Below, piece after piece: positions 1 to 11,488 of a stretch of 64,000 nucleotides of DNA. The notes below the pieces were generated by a model. The model worked only from the letters and a program-made list of their open reading frames with translations. It did not search any database and had not been told where the DNA came from. The first letter of the stretch is position 1; every line of letters begins with the position of its first letter. The stretch spans positions 307,775 to 371,774 of the forward strand of contig NMRB01000202.1 of assembly GCA_002633025.1 (NCBI GenBank), read 5' to 3'. The translations under genes and the position numbers were made by a program. Source of the stretch: Notospermus geniculatus. Taxonomy: Eukaryota; Nemertea; Pilidiophora; Heteronemertea; Lineidae.

Positions 1-14
1 ACAAGAAAAGGTAC

Positions 15-3000
15 CTACTACTCATTGCTTTTAGCACCACATGTAGGATTATGCCAGACAAACAGGCGATGAGCCCAAGGAAGTTAAATGGACTCATCCT
101 ATCACCATTAATTGAAGCTGCCAATGCTAATGTACATATTTCCTGAAAAAGAAACACACGACCAATTGTACTTCGAATGTAGCGTGTTATTGTGACTGCT
201 ATGTGAATGAATTGTTATTGTACCTCATGAATAATATATTGTGTTATTAGGGCCGTTTAGACAACAGGCAAAAATCCACATGCAATCCAATCAAATCCGA
301 TTGTGGTTCAAAACTCTTGTCTTGCATGCAAACGCTACCCAGTGCGGTCCAATGTGGATTTAAAATGGTCCCGAATCCACATTGGACCGCATTGGACCAC
401 ATTCAAATCTCGTCTTAACGCAAATGAGACCTGATGCGGGTCGATCGGATCCATTCGGATCGAATCTGAATGTGGTTTTTTGGCTTGTCGTCTAAACGGC
501 CCTATTGTACCTTGAAAATCCCTGCTATACAAAGAGTCAATCCTGATGTGTAAGACACGAGAAGATATTCACTGATTTCCAGCATAAAGGCCAACACGGC
601 CCCGATCAGGAGGAGGCCAAAGTTTTTAAATACAACATGGAGGTCCTCGGCACCGAAGAGTTGTTGAGTAGTGGCAACAAACATTCCTGGAAAGAAAGAA
701 CATTACTATTCCGTAAAAAGTTCCCCATGTTCGTGCTGATCTTTCAACGTGTCACAATGCCACATGGCTTGTCTTTCAAGCAGTATTTGGAGACGATTTG
801 CTCTCGTCCAGGAAAAATGATAGATTTAGGTTCAGGAGCAAGTTGGCCTCAGGAATACCGGGGTAATCCTCGACCTTGATAAAGAACGTTAAGAGCCACA
901 ATAAACGTGCAATTTGAAATCTACAGCAGTGAACAAAAAGCCACAGGGTATGCTTGTTACAGAAGTGGGAATTAGATGGTGAAACAGTCAGAAGGTCATA
1001 GTTTTGATAGATATTAGATAATGAAAGAGTACATGTACAGGTAATTTTGACCAAGATGTGGGATGCATCACTGACTGGTCATGAACTTTACCAATCCAGT
1101 AGAAATCTCTGCAATTGGTTGGGTGTGGAATGGAAAGAGTGATGATGTTCCAATCATTGTCATCAGTCACATCCATGGTCGCCCTGATAGCCTTAGTGGT
1201 TATCACATTCATTTAGCAAGCTGCAGGTCTCGGGTTTGAATCCAGCCAGGGCCATATGTGTGGCAGTCTAGGAAAACCCGTCGGATGTCGCATTTGAGGA
1301 AAGTGTTACCATAATGGCCTTGGTGACCCTGCACATTTCAATAGCTGAAACGTACTACGTAACAGGTAAACAGTAGTAGATCAATGCACAGGCAATCTGA
1401 CAGCCCTTGTTGTTGATCATTCAGCGACATCTGCTGGGTTTTCCTAGACCGCCACACATACGGGATTAATCATCCCAGAATGCTCATGTTCATAAGACGT
1501 GGTGTCATGTACAATGGCTGGTATTCATAAAAGTTAGCAAATGCTTTTACTTAAGATTTGCACAGTGAGGTCCAATGTAAATGTACTACAAACTTGAAGT
1601 AAAAGCATTCGCTAGCTTTTATGAATATCAGCCAATGTGCCTTGTTCCTTTGCGAGGCAAGTAAACGATCCCATTCAAGTAAGAACATGAGCAGCTTGAG
1701 ATGGCCTCTTCCATACACAGGGCCAATAATGCTTTGGTGCCAGCCGTGATTGAAAAATCCAAACCATGAGTAAGAGTTAGACCAAATAACAGACCACAGA
1801 GGACCGGAATACACATCATCTCTTTCCACTCAACATTTTGTTACCATACTTTTCATAAGCTGGACAAAAACAACATGAACACATTCATAAGAAGGACACA
1901 GAGAAAAGATTACCACCAACCAAAAGAAAAGATCCAGACCCCATGTGATGCCAAATTTTCACATTACCGGTAATAGAAGAAGAAGAAGGTGAGGAGGGAA
2001 GACAGATGTTCTCAAACTTTTGCAACCTCCCTTGCTGTATTTTGTAATGTAATCAACAAAGAATACTGAATATGGAAGAAATAAAAGTGTGACTCTATGA
2101 CAAAACTATACTGTAGTTGTCTAAACAAAAGTAAACTTACTGTACAGCATGACCAAACAAGCGGCATAGTACAAAAAGCGGCATACTTCTGGGAGGTGGC
2201 ATAAAGAACTGGGAACAAAACTTACTTGATATGGCTTTACCTTCAAAGTATACTGATAAGGGAATAAGGGCTAGGATCATCCATGGCTGCACATGGTAGA
2301 TCATGTCTATGGGATTACTTAAACCTGAAATACATAAGGGCTAGGATAAGGGCCTGTTTTCATCATGTACCATCTTGGTTGTATCAGTAGGTTTGTGCAC
2401 CTTAGTTTCAATTGCCAGACAGGCGGAATGTATCGTAGGAGACAATGACAACCAAGAGGAAACAGCAACATAAAGCCACTGAATACAATTTACCTATCTC
2501 CTTTTTCTGTGTCAACATCTGTGCTAGCGTCCATCGTATACCACTCAACAAAGACGCAGTTAAAACCAGCAGGAACCCCTCCATATTGAATTGCGTAGAT
2601 TGAAATGTAAACATGAATAAACCTGTTGCAATTAACAACACTACCAGAATCAGCGACCATCTCTGGAAAGAACAAAAGCAACATGAAGAACAAGGTTTTG
2701 TTTTAGATAGATAGATAAGATAATTTGAAGCTTCAGAACCCTTTTGGATCTTAAGGCTTATACTACGGTGGAGTCCACGACAGGCTACTGTCAACCTGTG
2801 TGGGGTCTTTTACTTGCCCTGGCATAGACACTCAGGTACAAGGGACCACGGCTTTGAGTCTCATCCGACAGATTCTAATTGGTTCACAGCTTTTTCACAT
2901 ACATGTCCTGGCCGGGGATCGAACCCAAGCACTGACCCTGTTCGGATTGAAAGTCAGCGTGTTAGACCGCTCAACCACCAGGCCCAGACAACATTTTTTT

Positions 3001-6000
3001 GCAACATGTGACGACAACATCCAAACCAGGACACCTTTATGACTCAGACCTAATTTTGGGACTGGAATTCGGCATCCATAACAGAGGTGTCCATTAAGGG
3101 CAGTTCCACCTTTTCTGACATACTATAGGTCATTTATGTCTACTAGTCTACTTACTATAAATTGATATTCAAATAACTTGATATTGATGGCAAATACAAT
3201 TTGCCATCAATATCAAGTATACATATATTTCAGTAAACAATTCAAAGAGTCTCTGAGTGGCAATAAATCCGAGAAGCTAACAGGTTTGTCAACCAACATA
3301 GTTCATGGCTTCAGGGCCTTTTTCTTAAAGACCATGTAATTTACATTCTGAAGCCATCAATGGCTGTGACAACTACTTTACAGCCTCGCAATAATGACGT
3401 TGACATTCAGAATTCTGACCAACACCACTGTACTCCCAGTATATCAACAGAAATCTGAATATTTGCCACTGGGCTTTGTCCACAAACGTTAGAATCCTTC
3501 TTAGCCACGAATCCCATCTTACTGACATGAGTGAGCACAGTTCAGCAGTTTCAACAGTGAACTGCACTGGGCCTATAGTGGTATTTTCTCTTCAGTTATG
3601 ATATTTAGATTCTTTTTCAATGGGTAACTCTACAGTTGACAAGACCGGTGCCATCAGTATAGAATAGGTAGCGTTCACCGATAAAAAACATGGCTCTGTT
3701 TTCAAACAGAATCACACAACCTGGGTTCAAACTTACTTTTTTTTCTAATCCAAACAAAAGAGAAAATCCTAAGATAAATACTATGCTTGTTGATTTGGTC
3801 ATGGTGTACCTGAAAAGACCGAGAAATATGTATACTTAATGGAGGACACATTCATCATCATTTGATGGTTGATTAGTAGATACATGATCCCCCCCCCCCA
3901 CACACACACACACTCTGCCATTCTGATAATAATTACATGTAGTCTAAAAATACATAATTATCAGTTTGTAAATGTACAGAGAGCTTAGTTTAATCTGAAA
4001 ATCTGAGCTCCATCCAACGGTTTTATCAGTAAGTAANCAGTATTATTGTGTGATTTTGTAGTTTTATTTTTTCTAGGTTTGGAACAAAATTTTAGGGTCG
4101 GGGCATTTTCAGGAGGGTCGGTCGGCTGACCCGAAACAAGACATTTATTTTTTTAGGCCTTAGTAGATACATGATCCCCCCCCACACACACACACACACT
4201 CTGCCATTCTGATAATAATTACATGTAGTCTAAAAATACATAATTATCAGTTTGTAAATGTACAGAGAGCTTAGTTTAATCTGAAAATCTGAGCTCCATC
4301 CAACGGTTTTATCAGTAAGTAACTTACAAGGACACTGTGATATATTCAAAACTCCAGTTTGATAGTCCAATGTCTAGTGAGCTTGATATACCTGGAACAG
4401 AAATAGAGCAGAACTTCAGTTTGATAGTCCTATGTCTAGTGAGCTTGATATACCGGTACCTGGAACAAAATACATGTACTAGTAGAGCAGTTCATAACAT
4501 TTTGATACAAGCTAGGAATCAAGATTTCTGGTTAATCCTGTTGCAAACAATGAAAATTTTTCAGAGAAAGCTGAAGTGATTGAGTTTGGAGGAGTCTGTG
4601 TTATAAATCAACAAGGCTAACGTACAGTCACAGCAGGAAGAAGAACTGAACTACAGTGAAACCACCCTAAGCTGACACTTCTCTCGGTCAAAAATTCTCG
4701 AGTTTGTGAGTTCTTTTCTAATTTACCTTTCTATTCAGGACACTACTCAATTCAGGACAGACGTATGTCAGTCCCAAAGGTGTCCTGCCCAGAGAGGTTT
4801 TAGCTGGTGCCTGGTGGGAATCCAACCAGACTCATAAGCAACCCAACTCGCCTTACATGTATTTCTGCTATCACCCACCACAGCTATCTGACAATGTTTG
4901 GTCAATTAGCATGGAGTCTGCCTGGGACAAATTCATGTATGAAATTAAAATACAATGTACATTTTCCCAAACCCTTGTACCATGCAATTAGCTGATGTTG
5001 GTGAATAACGCAACGACAAAGAGATACATGTATGTCGAGGACCAATGATCATAACCTACATAAAGACAACATCTGTGGCACCAATTAATATGAATTCACA
5101 CAGCATGAATGAGTTCCATTGTTCCCACTTTTGTTAGATCATGTAGATACAGGCTTCATGGGGTTTACATGTACTTACATTTATTGACTACTGGGTGAAA
5201 AAAAATTCAGACTTTAAATGTTCAACAGTAGTATGCAACTCATACAGCCGCTCAGTGATAGTTGAATACCACACCTGGATTCAAGCAGTGCCAGTAGGCC
5301 AGCTAGGCCTACGCCATATTCAACAGTATACTGTCGAACTCAACAGTATACTGCCATATTCAACAGTATAGTGCCATGTTCAAGCAATACCCACCAGTAC
5401 TCAAGTACTCAAGCAAGACCTATCATTCCAAAGCAATACCTCATGTAGATCCATTCAAGCAATACCTTCATCTATGGCAATACCTTACTGTACATGTGCA
5501 AGCAACACCTATTGTATTCAAATAACACCTTCATCACACAGTCTGTCAGATTTTTCACCGAATTCACTTCGAAAGTAACACACAATACCGGTAAAATTTG
5601 AAAACTGCCAGTCAAACTTACCAGTGGGTGCTACTTTTCTCACGTATAAGTCCCAAGTGAGTAATATCCTCTCTTTCCCTGTCTTCAGCTCCCATAATGT
5701 GCGGAAGAATAGTGCCAAAACAAACTTTAGTAGTAAATGGAATATTGTGATGGACAGAGGGAAACGGAACATCTGAAAAGATTCAAGAATATTCTAACTC
5801 TGTCGCCAGCCAAGAAAGATGCCACCGCATCCTGAAGGCAGTGCTCCACTTTTTTTCCCAAGTTTTCTCATGTAATTTGGCTCTCACTGGGCAATTCACC
5901 AGTCCTGGTTTTCTCTCAACTATACGCACAATGGCACAAACATTTTTCATGACTAAATTCAGTGTTCTCCACATGGCTTTTTCTAGCATGGCCCAATTTT

Positions 6001-6423
6001 GTAATGATTTTCTATTACACCCCCTCCCCACCTTAAATTTCCGACCACCCTATCTTAATTTGCAAAGTAATGGGAAATCCTGGAATTTCAAGGGTACCAC
6101 TGTACTAGTGTAGTACTTTAAGAAATCCTGTGGAGAATGCTGTAAATTGCCCATAGAGTCAATTCAGAACTGCCTATGTCAACTCTGATCTTCCCCTTTT
6201 CACTTTAGATCGCAATTGTAACTTTCACAACTGAATTGAGATGTATCAATAGTTTCTACACAGGATCAGTCAGATTCAGGGAATTATTGTGACTCACTGT
6301 TATAAACTTCTTGTTGTAGAATGTCAGTGATATGGAGAATGTATAAAAGAATAAGACAAGGGAGAGTGTCCGTGCCCCAAAGCAGAAAGTTGCCCAATCC
6401 AACGTCCATCTTTTTGGCGGCAT
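15..6423 (-). CDS. SLC35C2: SLC35C2-like nucleotide-sugar/triose-phosphate transporter family protein (3' end beyond window)
   Basis: Multi-pass membrane protein of the SLC35/TPT family; vertebrate SLC35C2 is a Golgi/ER protein linked to GDP-fucose handling and Notch fucosylation. I assemble eight exons on the minus strand: 6423-6298 (start ATG, protein begins [10 protein letters not shown]), 5772-5622, 4391-4328, 3809-3737, 2662-2494, 2324-2241, 686-511 and 142-15. Every junction has GT-AG ends and phases agree (42 codons; 50+1; 2+20+2; 1+24; 56+1; 2+27+1; 2+58; 42+2). Family marks include GLSNWSF in exon 3, YTMTKS at the start of exon 4, STQFNMEGF and [10 protein letters not shown] in exon 5, NPIDM in exon 6 and [10 protein letters not shown] at the end of exon 7. 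The last exon stops at a donor at position 14, so the C-terminus lies outside. It is divergent from CHMP4, about 1.15 kb between start codons. Family assignment is firm; C2 rather than C1 rests on overall resemblance. Confidence 0.9.
249..504. mobile_element. Foldback/MITE-like element next to an SLC35C2 splice donor
   Basis: The left end (GGGCCGTTTAGACAACAGGC) is nearly the reverse complement of the right end (GCTTGTCGTCTAAACGGCCC). Pairing continues inward through the AATCCACAT and ATGTGG segments. The flanking TA on both sides fits a TA target duplication. It has no coding capacity. The right end lies about 5 bp from the exon 7 donor (GT at 509-510) of SLC35C2. Confidence 0.7.
1181..1490 (+). 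mobile_element. tRNA-derived SINE-like element
   Basis: Positions 1181-1252 form a tRNA-like head of 72 nt. GCCCTG at its 5' end pairs with CAGGGC at its 3' end. An A-box-like TAGTGGTTATC and a B-box GGTTTGAATCC are present. The downstream body carries an inverted pair, TGTGTGGCAGTCTAGGAAAA against TTTTCCTAGACCGCCACACA (about 1259-1460). This is typical of a SINE rather than a working tRNA gene, since it continues into a non-tRNA body and lies inside an intron. Confidence 0.6.
1515..1634. mobile_element. Foldback MITE, TATTCATAAA family
   Basis: About 48-bp imperfect inverted arms (left starts TGGCTGGTATTCATAAAAG, right ends CTTTTATGAATATCAGCCA) with a short centre. The arms share TAGCAAATGCTTTTA with the element at 33575-33702 and the terminal ATTCATAAA with the one at 59010-59123. 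Lies in intron 6 of the SLC35C2-like gene. Confidence 0.65.
2905..2984 (-). mobile_element. tRNA-like SINE head (minus strand)
   Basis: Read on the minus strand this begins GGCCTGGTGGTTGAGCGG, has a long variable region and a B-box GGTTCGATCCC, and ends CCGGCCAGGAC, which pairs with the 5' end. The layout resembles a class II (Ser/Leu) tRNA. It lies inside an intron and looks like a SINE promoter region rather than a functional tRNA; no clear anticodon arm could be confirmed. Confidence 0.5.
3176..3218. repeat. Short perfect hairpin
   Basis: Two perfectly complementary 20-nt arms (ACTTGATATTGATGGCAAAT and its reverse complement) separated by a 3-nt loop. It is intronic in the SLC35C2-like gene. 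It could be a MITE remnant. Confidence 0.6.
3873..4324 (+). repeat. Local direct duplication with poly-C/CA tract and an N
   Basis: About 164 bp starting AGTAGATACATGATCCCCCC, with a C-tract and (CA)n microsatellite, occurs at 3873-4036 and again at 4161-4324. An N at 4037 directly follows the first copy. The second copy abuts exon 3 of SLC35C2. The N and near-identity make an assembly or haplotype artefact as likely as a real duplication. Confidence 0.7.
4410..4455 (-). pseudogene. Partial copy of SLC35C2 exon 3
   Basis: The segment TTTGATAGTCCTATGTCTAG repeats the 5' half of exon 3 (4328-4391) just upstream of it on the minus strand. The copy includes the acceptor-side word GGTATATCAAGC but lacks the 3' half and donor of the true exon, so it cannot replace it. 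Short tandem duplication. Confidence 0.65.
5270..5530 (+). repeat. Degenerate minisatellite
   Basis: Three to four copies of a 21-22 bp unit containing CAACAGTATACTGCC (about 5318-5380), followed by irregular repeats of TTCAAGCAATACCT to about 5530. Intronic in SLC35C2, just 3' of exon 2. No coding potential seen. Confidence 0.55.
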
Positions 6424-6704
6424 GACATTCGCTCCAGATGTGTTTCTTCAATGCAGTTGCTTGGAATCCAGTGGCTGCAAAAGCGAGCAATTACATGTAG
6501 GCCTAATCCATTCATTGCGTGCATAGTCGTGAAATCTAATGAACCAGTCCGAAGGCTTAGGCCTACAATTTTACATTACTTTAATACATGTAGGCCTACT
6601 GGTATGCGGAATTGACAAGTCATAGCCTAGGCCTAGTCTAAGGAGCAGTATTCATCTTTCCACGATGTAACTTCATCAATGTCCACCATTCCGCATAGCT
6701 GACA

Positions 6705-6850
6705 TCCAGTGTTTCTGCCAGGAATTTTTTAAGGGGGGACAAAGAGAAAATTTGTCAGAATTCCTTGTCAAAAACACAAATTTTGAGTAATTTTGACTTT
6801 TTAAGGAGGGGATTAAATATACCCCCCCCCCCGTTCCCCCTCTGGCGGTT
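6705..6850. repeat. Dispersed repeat with G/C-homopolymer core
   Basis: Begins GTGTTTCTGCCAGGAATTTT, contains AAAATTTGTCAGAATTC and an AAATTTTGAGTAATTTTGAC segment, and ends in a poly-C/CCCCTCTGGCGG stretch. The same sequence is present in the opposite orientation at 60090-60222. The GTTTCTGCCAGG / CCGCCAG ends suggest a small terminal-inverted-repeat element. It sits between the SLC35C2 and CHMP4 starts. Confidence 0.55.
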
Positions 6851-7569
6851 GACATCGACATCATGATCCCCGATGAGAAGCCGGCTGGGGGAGGAGTAGG
6901 CCTATCATGCAAGGACGGCCCTATATGGTGCATAATAGGCCTATTGCTGATGAGTGATGTCCGGTAGACGCACAAAGCCGGGGGACGACATGGATGGGGG
7001 AGGGGCAAAATAAATGCGNTACCGAAATCAACTTTAAGTTTTTGTTTTAGCGCAAGCTGACCTATATTTGCATAAATTATTCCCGAACTACGGGAATTAC
7101 CGATCAATCACGAGTGGGTTGGACCAATAAGGATTGTTGTTGCTGTATGCAAATTAGGTGACCTCAATACGAAAATGCAAATTAGGTTGACTCAGTTCTC
7201 CAACCGTACGATAATTAACCGCATATTTGTCGTGGTCGTCGAAAGAATGACCTCATTCCACAATCTCGTTCCAATCGCCGTTAGTTCCGTTCCGCATTTT
7301 ATGATGGCTCCACTCACTATATCGGAAGAATGGAGATAGGTGGCGCTGTGAGGAGTTTGCTCATTCCATATAAACCTTGGCTTCCGACATGCGCGGAAGG
7401 CGCTGACTCAGTGTCAGGTTGATTTGTGTTGCAACCCATTTCCTGATTTTAGGGGGGTCTATCTTTCTGAAATCTGGAAAACTGACGATTGTGATCGTAA
7501 CTCAGAATTCCTGACTGATTTGTATTCTATCAGCAGCACACGAGGGAGCCGAAGAAACCATTATTCATC

Positions 7570-10003
7570 ATGTCTTTGGCAAAAATATTTGGCCTTGGTA
7601 AAGGCAAGAAAGAAGTGCCCACAACGCAGGAAGCCATTCAAAAACTCAGATCCACAGAGGAAATGCTGGCAAAAAAGACTGACCACTTGGAGAAAAAGAT
7701 AGAGCAAGAATTAGCCGTTGCAAAGAAAAAGGGGATGAAAGATAAACGAGGTAAATATCAGTGGGGGCCTGTTACATTAGGCCTAGGCCTAGGCCTACAG
7801 GATTTGAAACAAAGGCTGAGCAGAGGCCGGGACGGGTGGGTCTCTCCACCAACCAAGTCCCAGCCCAGGACATTTCATGATTTCAGGTTTCAGAAAATGT
7901 ATTGTTGTGAATATAATAATTTTGACTCTTCGTTTTAAAGGTGCTCTTGCTGCCCTCCGAAGGAAGAAGCGGTTGGAAAAGAATTTGCTTCAGATCGATG
8001 GAACACTATCCACTATAGAATTTCAAAGAGAAGCATTAGAAAATGCCAACACAAACACTGAAGTCCTGAAGAATATGCAGTATGCAGCGAAGGCGTTGCA
8101 ATCAGCTCATCAGCAGTTGTAAGTATCAGACTGTGCACCCGTCACAGTCATAGGCTCTGACATGGTCTTTTTTGGTGTGTAAAATTGCTATCAGTTGACA
8201 ATTCGTCACTGACATGGAGAAATACTGATTCTGTTATTTCAGGTTAATTCAGCATGGATTCGTTGTACCAGGTGTCTAATCTTCTTCAATGTAGTAACCA
8301 ATCTGATGCTAGGTAGTCACTTTCTCATTATGGTCCCCAGACATCACAGTCTGGGGACCATATTGTGATCACTCAGGTTCTGGTTTCTGTTATCTTCTTC
8401 TTCTTCTTCCACAACTTTATTGCGAGTGTTCTCCAAAACGGTTGAATAAAGGAAAAAACAACCAGCATAATATAATCAAGCTCAATTCCATCCATGGGAC
8501 GTCACAAAAAACTTTTTGAAATTCGGGTCATTTGGATGTTTTTGACGTGTTTTTATGTCCGTAAATGCTGATTTGGCTGCTGATTCTCCCAAACTGCAAT
8601 GCTCCTGATTGGTTACTGTAAGTGCTCTACTCAGGAGGCACCCAGTTGTGAGGTGTCCCAGCCGTGAGGTCGCAAAGTCTCGTCATCCTTGCGAGATCTG
8701 GCGAGACTTGTTATAACTTACTAATAATTAACTATACAGTTGTATAAATGTGCGTTCATATGATTTTTGAGAACAACTAGACGGGTGTTGCTCATTTTAT
8801 TCATTTCTCCCGTGCCGTTATTGTGAGTATTCAATTTTGGACTGTTAGGCCTGAGTCGTGAGGTTCCCCAGTAAGTAGCTCAACATAGTCGCGCACATGC
8901 TGTCATGGCTGAGCTGAGTGCGGTTTCTTCTTTCGAAAATGACCCAACTGCCCATCTGAATATATGAACTCGTTGATCGGGGGTTGGGTGCAATAGGCCT
9001 AGTTGCTACGCTATCCAATTCTCCATATTTAAGTACATGTTGTCAGTCGTTTGACGGACGAAAGAAAGGAAGCAGCAGGAGGATGGCATGGCACTTGTGC
9101 AGGCACCCCTATGCGATATGTACATCCAATGCACTGTCACACTACACTGGACGAGCATGACGAGTGTGTTCGTCATGCATACAGGTACCTGGTATATGAC
9201 ATACAGCAGTACAGCACTGCATGGCGCACTGCACAGTTGTTGCATTACAACATGCCCAAATTAAATAAACATCGATTTTCACAGCCAAAACTAAAGAAGG
9301 ATTAATCAACAGAAGAGTCTTTTGATCACGTAGACCTACGCCGGCCGTGTCGTAGGCCTACGCCTACGGTCATGACACGGGGATGGTAAGCATGGTAAGT
9401 CGGTATAGGTTGCAAAGTTGCATCAAATGTCCTTCTGTTCTCAGCTGGTTCTGCTGGCTCTTATGTTCTCAATTCTGGGGACCATCAAATTTGCTGGTAA
9501 GCAAATTTCTTAGTTCTAGTCTTAATAATGGACTTTCTATATCCTTTGTCTTTCAGAAATGTTGATGATGTTCACGACATGATGGATGACATTGCTGAAC
9601 AAACAGACCTTGCCAATGAAATATCAAATGCTATTTCCAGTCCAGTTGGTTTTGGTGATCCTGTTGATGATGTAGGTATTTTTACAGCCAGATTTATACT
9701 TTTGAAATTTTTGAGGATTTTCTCTGAAACTCTTCACTCTTGTCCTTGAAGGGGACCGAGAATGCAAAATACAAGTTCAAAACACTCTCAAATCATTCAT
9801 TTTCTTTGATTTTGTTTTCCCAGGATGACCTGATGGCTGAATTGGAAGAACTCGAGCAGGAAGGTTTGGATGAATCACTCCTGAATATTCCAGCTCCGTC
9901 ACTACCAGATGTGCCCACAAAGGATTTACCGGAACCAGTCAGAGCCAGAGCCACAGAAGAGGATGATGATGGTCTGAAAGAGTTACAGGCCTGGGCATCG
10001 TAA
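7570..10003 (+). CDS. CHMP4: Charged multivesicular body protein 4 (Snf7/ESCRT-III subunit)
   Basis: Core filament-forming ESCRT-III subunit for multivesicular-body budding, abscission and membrane repair. Four exons: 7570-7750, 7941-8118, 9557-9671, 9824-10003 (stop TAA). Phases agree (60+1; 2+58+2; 1+38; 60 codons with stop), giving 217 residues, close to the 220-odd of vertebrate CHMP4 proteins. The N-terminus MSLAKIFGLGKGKK is the amphipathic, membrane-binding ANCHR-like start. Then come the basic alpha1-alpha2 hairpin (residues about 20-120, GALAALRRKKRLEK), the NPVGFGDPVDD-type linker (here SSPVGFGDPVDD), the acidic helix DDLMAELEELEQE, and a C-terminal ALIX-binding helix with the expected Trp (LKELQAWAS). 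An AATAAA lies at 10578-10583 in the 3' flank. It is convergent with the left IRF gene. The family has three vertebrate paralogues (A, B, C) and I cannot place this one among them. Confidence 0.96.
8328..8378. repeat. Small palindrome in CHMP4 intron 2
   Basis: ATGGTCCCCAGAC and GTCTGGGGACCAT face each other across a short spacer. TCTGGGGACCAT occurs again near 9474, also in intron 2. Probably a foldback remnant. The rest of this 1.4 kb intron shows no gene. Confidence 0.5.
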
Positions 10004-10659
10004 ACATACAAATATACTCTATGGATTGTTAAGCCAGGATACGCTTTGGGAATGTGTTGTGTATTTGGGAATCATTGAAGATTTAAGGTGACTCATTCAT
10101 TTGGATATTACCGCTTGAAGCTTAGAGAACATGAAACAAGCTTTAACTATTCAAACCTATGTCATCTTGTTGAAGCTCATGAAAGTTGGATAAACACTAA
10201 GAGTGAAAAGTGATCTTCGATCCTCGTGGTTCTATAATACTAAGTGTCCTTTTTTTAGATTATTTAATTATGTTTCACAACTGCACCAGGGGGCGGCATG
10301 GTTCCAGTTCTGGGTCTTTGCCTAACACCCTATATTTGTGAATCTGATATCAGTTCATGGCATCTGTAAAAGTGACCCGATAAACTGGATTGTTTGTTGG
10401 CATTCTTGGCGGGGGATGGGGGTCTAGAAAACATCTTATTGTGGATCTGTTATGTAATGGATACCATACTTGTTCATTTTGATTTACGGCCCCTTTCTCC
10501 TCAGATATCAATGAAATTGTGACTTTTTTTATCAAAATTGCACAAAGTTTCCTCAAAAGGAAGGTTAAGCTGTTAAAAATAAAACCCTGTTTTGTACTCT
10601 GCTTGAGTACAGAGAGTGTGTATTAGAGCATGACACTAACTTGACTAACACATCAGAAA

Positions 10660-10880
10660 ATGGTATATTTAGGATGGAGATTTCAGTGGAACTTCCCTTC
10701 ATGGACAACTCTATCAGGACGACACCTCTCTATTAAGGACAACAGAAAGTTCCTTCCCGAATTGGTTGTCTGTTATATCAAGAATATATTACCAAGAATA
10801 TATCATATAATATATTCTTGGTTATATGGATGCTTCTCAATTGAGAACAGCTGTTGTCAGTCCAAAGGGTGTCCTGAATG
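10660..10880 (+). repeat. Dispersed repeat of the CAGTGGAAC...GGACA family
   Basis: Contains TTTCAGTGGAACTTCCC, ACACCTCTCTATTAAGGACA and GTCAGTCCAAAGGGTGTCCTG. Related sequence occurs at about 3065-3110 (minus), 4655-4800, 22700-23030, 46965-47015 and 48285-48330. The internal word AAGAATATATTACCAAGAATATAT is a local AT-rich palindrome. Intergenic, downstream of CHMP4. Confidence 0.5.
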
Positions 10881-10916
10881 ACTGTTTAAAATTAAGATTT
10901 GAAATGAACTAGGCTA

Positions 10917-11052
10917 CCAGGGCGGGCCGTCACGAAACTCCCGATAGCACTAACAATGCCTAACAGAGAGGTATGCAATGGCTTTTACCATTACAGAATT
11001 TCTCTGTTAGGCCCTGTTAGTGCTATCGTAGTTTCGTGGCGGTCGCCCCTGG
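10917..11052. mobile_element. Foldback MITE
   Basis: Almost complete palindrome. CCAGGGCGGGCCGTCACGAA on the left faces TTCGTGGCGGTCGCCCCTGG on the right, with inner pairing of GATAGCACTAACA/TGTTAGTGCTATC and CCTAACAGAGA/TCTCTGTTAGG. No coding capacity. Confidence 0.75.
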
Positions 11053-11488
11053 TTGTTAGAAGTCAAGTTTGGGCGATTTTCCACAATATCTATTTTGATA
11101 CTTGATATTAGGATTACTTTTCACTTTGTAAATAATGTACAGTTTAGTTTCTTTAGAACTTTGCATCGCCTCATTGCTTCTAATAGTACCGGGTATTTTC
11201 CCAACAAGGTGAGGAGGGTTTTCGTATTTCTTTAGCTTGAGAATGTCCTGTCTGCATTACAGAGTTCAGAAATGAAATTATGATGTTGAAATGTATGGAT
11301 TCTTCAATCTGTACATGTATTCCATCAGGGTGGAAGCCATAGCATCATTGCCCCAGGTAAATATGGAAGAGGCCATGTCAAGCTACTCATGTTCCTCACT
11401 TGTAGTCCCCCATCATTGACACACCTAATCACTAGTCTAGGCCGACTTTGAATTCCTTTGGTATTGACAAATAATCCTCCAGACAAAC

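Noticed and set aside
1181-1252. Functional tRNA gene
   Set aside because: It has an acceptor-like pairing and a B-box, but it continues into a repeat body, sits in an intron, and no clean anticodon arm was found.
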